A stretch of 7,937 bases of DNA from NCBI GenBank assembly GCA_026713745.1, contig JAPONU010000215.1, positions 1-7,937 of the forward strand, given 5' to 3'. The stretch is from a bacterium (GTDB taxonomy: Bacteria > Actinomycetota > Acidimicrobiia > Acidimicrobiales > CATQHL01). Positions 5,144 to 7,937 of this stretch are shown piece by piece. A program made the position numbers and the translations under genes. The notes under the pieces were generated by a model. The model worked only from the letters and a program-made list of their open reading frames with translations. It was not told the origin of the DNA and searched no databases. Positions within the stretch are counted from its first letter, which is position 1; each line of letters begins with the position of its first letter.

Positions 5144-6172
5144 GTGAGCGACGCACCGCCGCCCGGTCGGGTTCTCCGCGCTGCTCGGCGCGTCCTGGGT
5201 CAGCAGGAACTGGCGCCGCTCATCGCCATCGTCATCCTGTTCCTGGTCTTCGAGTTCCGCTCGGGCGAGGTCGGCTTCTTCTCCAACCCCGACCTGATGA
5301 GTTCGGTGGCCGCCCTCACCTCGTCGGTGGGGATGGTGTCGCTGGGGGTCACCGCGCTGATGATCTCCGGCGAGTTCGACCTGTCGGTCTCGGCCACGTT
5401 CGCCCTCGGGCCGGCCGTCATGGGCTGGCTCATGCGCGAGTGGGGTTGGCACATCCTCGCCGGGCTCTTCGCCGGCCTCGCCATCGTGGCGCTCATCGGC
5501 CTCATCAACGGCCTGATCACCACGTACGTCGGTGTCCCGTCCTTCATCGTCACGCTCGGCATGCTCTTCGCCGTCACGAGTTGGAACCGGATCATCCTGG
5601 GCGGTTTCCCGGTCGACCTCATCGAGGAGGAGGGCACGGTCAAGAAGATCCTGGGCGCCGACATCCCCGGCTCCCCGATCGCCGCGCCGTTCGCCTGGAT
5701 GGTGGGCATCGGGATCATCCTCGCCTTCGTCCTGTGGCGCACCCAGTTCGGCAACTGGACGTACGCGGCCGGCAAGTACGGCGGCGGTGTGGCCCGGGCC
5801 ATGGGCGTTCCCGTGCTGCGGGTGAAGCTCATCAACTTCGTGCTGGCGGGCCTGCTGGCCGGGCTGGCGGGCATCCTGCAGTTCGCCGACTTCGGGTCCT
5901 CCAGCGTGGCCTCGGGCATCGACATCAACCTGCTGGCAATCGTGGCGGTCGTCGTGGGCGGCACCTCACTGTTCGGGGCGAAGGGCACCGTCATCGGCTC
6001 GATGCTGGGGGCGATCATCCTCGGCTCGCTGAAGGTGGGCCTGATCGTGATCAAGGTTCCCTCGGAGTACTACCTTGGCCTCGTGGGCGTCCTGCTCGTG
6101 GTCTCGGCGGGTCTGAACGCCCGCGTCGAAGCGCTGCGACGCGGCGGCGCGAGGAGCACCCTGTTCGGATGA
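5144..6172 (+). CDS. ABC transporter permease, ribose/fructose (RbsC) type
   Basis: The 342-residue membrane protein belongs to the BPD_transp_2 family and would form the homodimeric channel of the importer. Hydrophobic segments lie at about 23-37, 55-74, 82-97, 104-124, 133-147, 183-198, 229-247, 263-275, 281-299 and 308-323, giving nine or ten membrane spans. Family signatures are SGEFDLSVSATFALG (75-89, equivalent to the usual GGIDLSVG block), LAGLLAGLAGILQ (234-246), and the VVVGGTSLFGAKGTVIGSMLGAIILG block (269-294). The cytoplasmic coupling region reads YAAGKYGGGVARAMGV (207-222), where relatives normally have GGNxxAAxxxGI. It starts with GTG 100 bases after the receptor stop, downstream of the hairpins, and its TGA overlaps the ATG of the ATPase (ATGA), implying translational coupling. 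Confidence 0.93.
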   Translation: MSDAPPPGRVLRAARRVLGQQELAPLIAIVILFLVFEFRSGEVGFFSNPDLMSSVAALTSSVGMVSLGVTALMISGEFDLSVSATFALGPAVMGWLMREWGWHILAGLFAGLAIVALIGLINGLITTYVGVPSFIVTLGMLFAVTSWNRIILGGFPVDLIEEEGTVKKILGADIPGSPIAAPFAWMVGIGIILAFVLWRTQFGNWTYAAGKYGGGVARAMGVPVLRVKLINFVLAGLLAGLAGILQFADFGSSSVASGIDINLLAIVAVVVGGTSLFGAKGTVIGSMLGAIILGSLKVGLIVIKVPSEYYLGLVGVLLVVSAGLNARVEALRRGGARSTLFG

Positions 6173-6948
6173 GCACCGCTGCGGTCACCCCCGTCGTCGA
6201 ACTGGTGAACGTCACCCGGCGGTACGGGAAGAACTACGCCGTGCGCGACGCCAGCTTTGCGATCCACCCCGGCGAGGTGGTGGGGCTGGTGGGCGACAAC
6301 GGCGCCGGCAAGTCCACGGTTGTGAAGATGATCAGCGGCTACATCGAACCGACCGCGGGCACCATCAAGGTCCAGGGGGCACCCGTGCGATTCGGTTCGC
6401 CCCGTGAGGCCCGAGCCGCAGGAATCGAGACCGTGTACCAGGACCTGGCCATCGTCGACGAGATGGCTCTGTGGCGGAACTTCTTCCTGGGCCAGGAGCT
6501 CCATCGCAGGCTCCTGGGCATCCGCTACCTACGTGTCAAGGAGATGGCGCGGATCTGCGACGAGCACCTCGCCGAGGTCGGCCTCACCTCCGTGGAGTCC
6601 TCGAACCAGACGGCGGCCACGCTGTCCGGCGGGGAGCGGCAGTCGCTCGCCATCAGCCGGGCGATCCACTTCGACTCGCAGCTACTCGTCCTGGACGAAC
6701 CGGTGGCGGCACTGTCGGTGCGCGAGACCCGGCGCGTGCTGGAGGCCATCGAAGCGGCCAAGCAGAACAACCTCGGCGTGCTGTACATCGACCACAACAT
6801 GGACCACGTGCTGCCGGCAGCCGACCGCATCGTGATCATGCACCGGGGGACGATCAGCCGGGTGGTGAACAAGGGCGACCTCACGGTCGATGAGCTGTCC
6901 GACGCGGTGGCCGAGTCCGGCACGGCGGCCGGCGACGGCGGAGGCTGA
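6169..6948 (+). CDS. ABC transporter ATP-binding protein, single nucleotide-binding domain, sugar type
   Basis: This 259-residue ATPase powers the importer at the cytoplasmic face. Motifs occur in order: Walker A GDNGAGKST (42-50), Q-loop Gln91, signature LSGGE (152-156), Walker B LLVLDEP (172-178), D-loop region AALSV (180-184) and the switch His209 in YIDHNMDHV. All catalytic residues are present. Ribose and galactose systems normally use a double-length ATPase of about 500 residues. This one has a single domain, as in fructose-type FrcA, so it should work as a homodimer; the receptor-permease-ATPase gene order also matches frcBCA. The start at 6169 overlaps the permease stop by one base set (ATGA), with GAGGAG at 6151-6156. 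The last 20 or so residues are an acidic, Gly/Ala-rich tail. Confidence 0.94.
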   Translation: MSTAAVTPVVELVNVTRRYGKNYAVRDASFAIHPGEVVGLVGDNGAGKSTVVKMISGYIEPTAGTIKVQGAPVRFGSPREARAAGIETVYQDLAIVDEMALWRNFFLGQELHRRLLGIRYLRVKEMARICDEHLAEVGLTSVESSNQTAATLSGGERQSLAISRAIHFDSQLLVLDEPVAALSVRETRRVLEAIEAAKQNNLGVLYIDHNMDHVLPAADRIVIMHRGTISRVVNKGDLTVDELSDAVAESGTAAGDGGG

Positions 6949-6957
6949 CGGGCCGGC

Positions 6958-7818
6958 ATGGGGCGTCTCGACGGCCGGGTGGCGTTCATCACCGGCGGCG
7001 CCCGCGGCCAGGGGCGTGCGATCGCCCTGCGATTCGCCGGCGAGGGCGCCGACATCATCATCTGCGACATCTGTGAGACGGGCTCGGTCCCCTACCCCTT
7101 GGCGACCGAAGCCGATCTGAAGGAGACCGCCGAGGGGGTTCGCGCCGCCGGGGTCCGCTGCGTCGCCGAGGTCGCCGACGTGCGCTCGCAGGAGTCGCTG
7201 GATGCCGTCGTGGCCCAAGGCGTCGAGGAGTTCGGGCAGGTGGACGTCGCCTGCGCCAACGCCGGGATCTTCTGGACCGCATCACTCTGCGACATGACCG
7301 ATGATGTCTGGGAGACCGTCATCGGCGTGAACCTCACCGGCGCCTGGCACACCACCAAGGCCGTCGCCCCGCACATGATCGACCGCCGGAGCGGCAGCCT
7401 CATCTACACCGTGTCAACCAATGGCCGGCACGGCGGCTACAGCTACAGCGCCTACACGGCCTCCAAGCACGGCATGGCCGGGCTCATGAAGTGCGCCGCC
7501 CTGGAGTTGGGCCGCCACGGCATCCGCGCCAACGCCCTCCTGCCCGGCGCGGTGAACAGCCCGATGATGGTCAACGCCTATTCGAAGGAGTTCGTCACCG
7601 GCTCTGCGGACTCCAGCGACGAGCGACTCGACCACCAGGTGCGCCACAACACCATCCTGCCAGGGCGTCGCATGCTGCCGCCGAGCGCCGTGGCCGACGC
7701 CGCCCTGTGGCTCGCCTCCGACGAGTCACAGCACGTCACGGGCACCGAGATCGTCGTCGACGCCGGCCACACACCCCCCCCCCACTACAACGGGGACCCC
7801 CTCGACGAGCCGGTCTGA
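6958..7818 (+). CDS. Short-chain dehydrogenase, mycofactocin-coupled type
   Basis: This is an NAD-dependent short-chain dehydrogenase/reductase of 286 residues. It opens MGRLDGRVAFITGGARGQG, giving the cofactor motif TGGARGQG (12-19), with Asp37 at the end of the second strand, favouring NAD(H) over NADP(H). The insertion TGSVPYPLATEADLKET (41-57) is the hallmark of the mycofactocin-coupled / carveol-dehydrogenase-like subgroup, whose members hold NAD tightly and pass electrons to the peptide-derived cofactor mycofactocin. Other motifs are NAG (101-103) and the tetrad Asn125, Ser153, Tyr166 and Lys170. The conserved fold ends at VVDAG (266-270); the Pro-rich tail after it is coded across a run of ten C. 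The gene starts 9 bases after the ATPase stop with CGGAGG at 6939-6944 inside the ATPase end, so co-translation is likely. It probably oxidises an alcohol related to the importer substrate. No mycofactocin biosynthesis gene is in the window. Confidence 0.9.
   Translation: MGRLDGRVAFITGGARGQGRAIALRFAGEGADIIICDICETGSVPYPLATEADLKETAEGVRAAGVRCVAEVADVRSQESLDAVVAQGVEEFGQVDVACANAGIFWTASLCDMTDDVWETVIGVNLTGAWHTTKAVAPHMIDRRSGSLIYTVSTNGRHGGYSYSAYTASKHGMAGLMKCAALELGRHGIRANALLPGAVNSPMMVNAYSKEFVTGSADSSDERLDHQVRHNTILPGRRMLPPSAVADAALWLASDESQHVTGTEIVVDAGHTPPPHYNGDPLDEPV
7774..7783 (+). repeat. Run of ten C near the 3' end of the dehydrogenase gene
   Basis: Ten consecutive C follow ACA at 7771-7773 and code for three prolines plus the first base of the next His codon. 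The run lies after the conserved dehydrogenase fold. Loss of one C would extend the tail to a TGA near 7897-7899 rather than stopping at 7818. Confidence 0.9.
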
Positions 7819-7830
7819 GGGTCGAGGCGT

Positions 7831-7854
7831 CGGGCTCGCGCAGACCTGCGCCCG
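7831..7854 (+). terminator. Hairpin after the importer-dehydrogenase operon
   Basis: GCGCA (7838-7842) pairs with TGCGC (7847-7851) around GACC. The stem is continued by CGG (7831-7833) with CCG (7852-7854) across a left-side bulge. It begins 12 bases after the dehydrogenase stop, where an operon terminator would be expected. There is no T-run. Confidence 0.4.
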
Positions 7855-7896
7855 ATCGTGGGTTGCGGACACTCGGGCTACACCTCCAACCCGAGA

Positions 7897-7925
7897 TTGA
7901 TAAGGGAAACTTTGCCGGCTATCAG
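7897..7925 (+). promoter_or_regulatory. Outward-facing promoter candidate at right edge
   Basis: TTGATA (7897-7902) and TATCAG (7920-7925) are separated by 17 bases, in the only AT-richer stretch on this side. It would transcribe rightward out of the window. The two elements also form an inverted repeat (TGATA with TATCA), so the spot could be an operator rather than, or as well as, a promoter. Confidence 0.4.
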
Positions 7926-7937
7926 AGAATTCGCCAA

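Noticed and set aside
5440..6168. N-terminal extension of the ATPase into the permease gene
   Set aside because: The extension is Arg/His-rich shadow of the permease frame; the ATPase domain begins right after the ATG at 6169, which overlaps the permease stop.

Overview
The window is high-GC DNA with dense GC-ending codon use, several GTG starts and almost no AT-rich stretches outside intergenic gaps. Together with lipoprotein-type binding proteins, a mycofactocin-type short-chain dehydrogenase and an actinobacterial-looking E2 acyltransferase domain, this points to an Actinomycetota genome. The Cys-Gly-Asp/Ala-Pro-Glu tethers on the binding proteins would fit Acidimicrobiia-like lineages, but that placement is inference.

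Layout, left to right. (1) 1-113, minus strand: the first 37 codons of an unidentified gene that runs off the left edge. (2) 114-279: a divergent intergenic region with two clear dyads (183-201 and 232-255). (3) 280-1614, plus: a lipoprotein substrate-binding protein of the branched-chain amino acid (LivK-like) type, with no permease or ATPase beside it. (4) 1672-3724, minus: a two-gene unit transcribed leftward, a cytochrome P450 followed after 45-50 nt by a stand-alone catalytic domain of the 2-oxoacid dehydrogenase E2 acyltransferase family, convergent with the LivK-like gene. (5) 3859-7818, plus: a four-gene unit of sugar-type binding lipoprotein, RbsC-type permease, single-domain ABC ATPase and a short-chain dehydrogenase that resembles the mycofactocin-coupled family. 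A good promoter candidate for this unit (TTGACA, 16-nt spacer, TAGACT) lies at 3678-3705, inside the 5' end of the divergent P450 gene. (6) 7819-7937: a hairpin and an outward-facing promoter candidate.

How the genes may work together: the binding protein, permease and ATPase form a complete importer in the same gene order as fructose-type frcBCA systems. The dehydrogenase follows the ATPase after 9 nt, so the imported compound is probably a polyol, sugar or other alcohol that the enzyme oxidises. A large hairpin after the binding-protein gene could explain binding protein being made in excess over permease. The neighbouring P450 and lone acyltransferase suggest a wider catabolic or tailoring island, but nothing in the sequence fixes the substrate. 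No RNA genes, CRISPR arrays, insertion sequences or attachment sites were seen.
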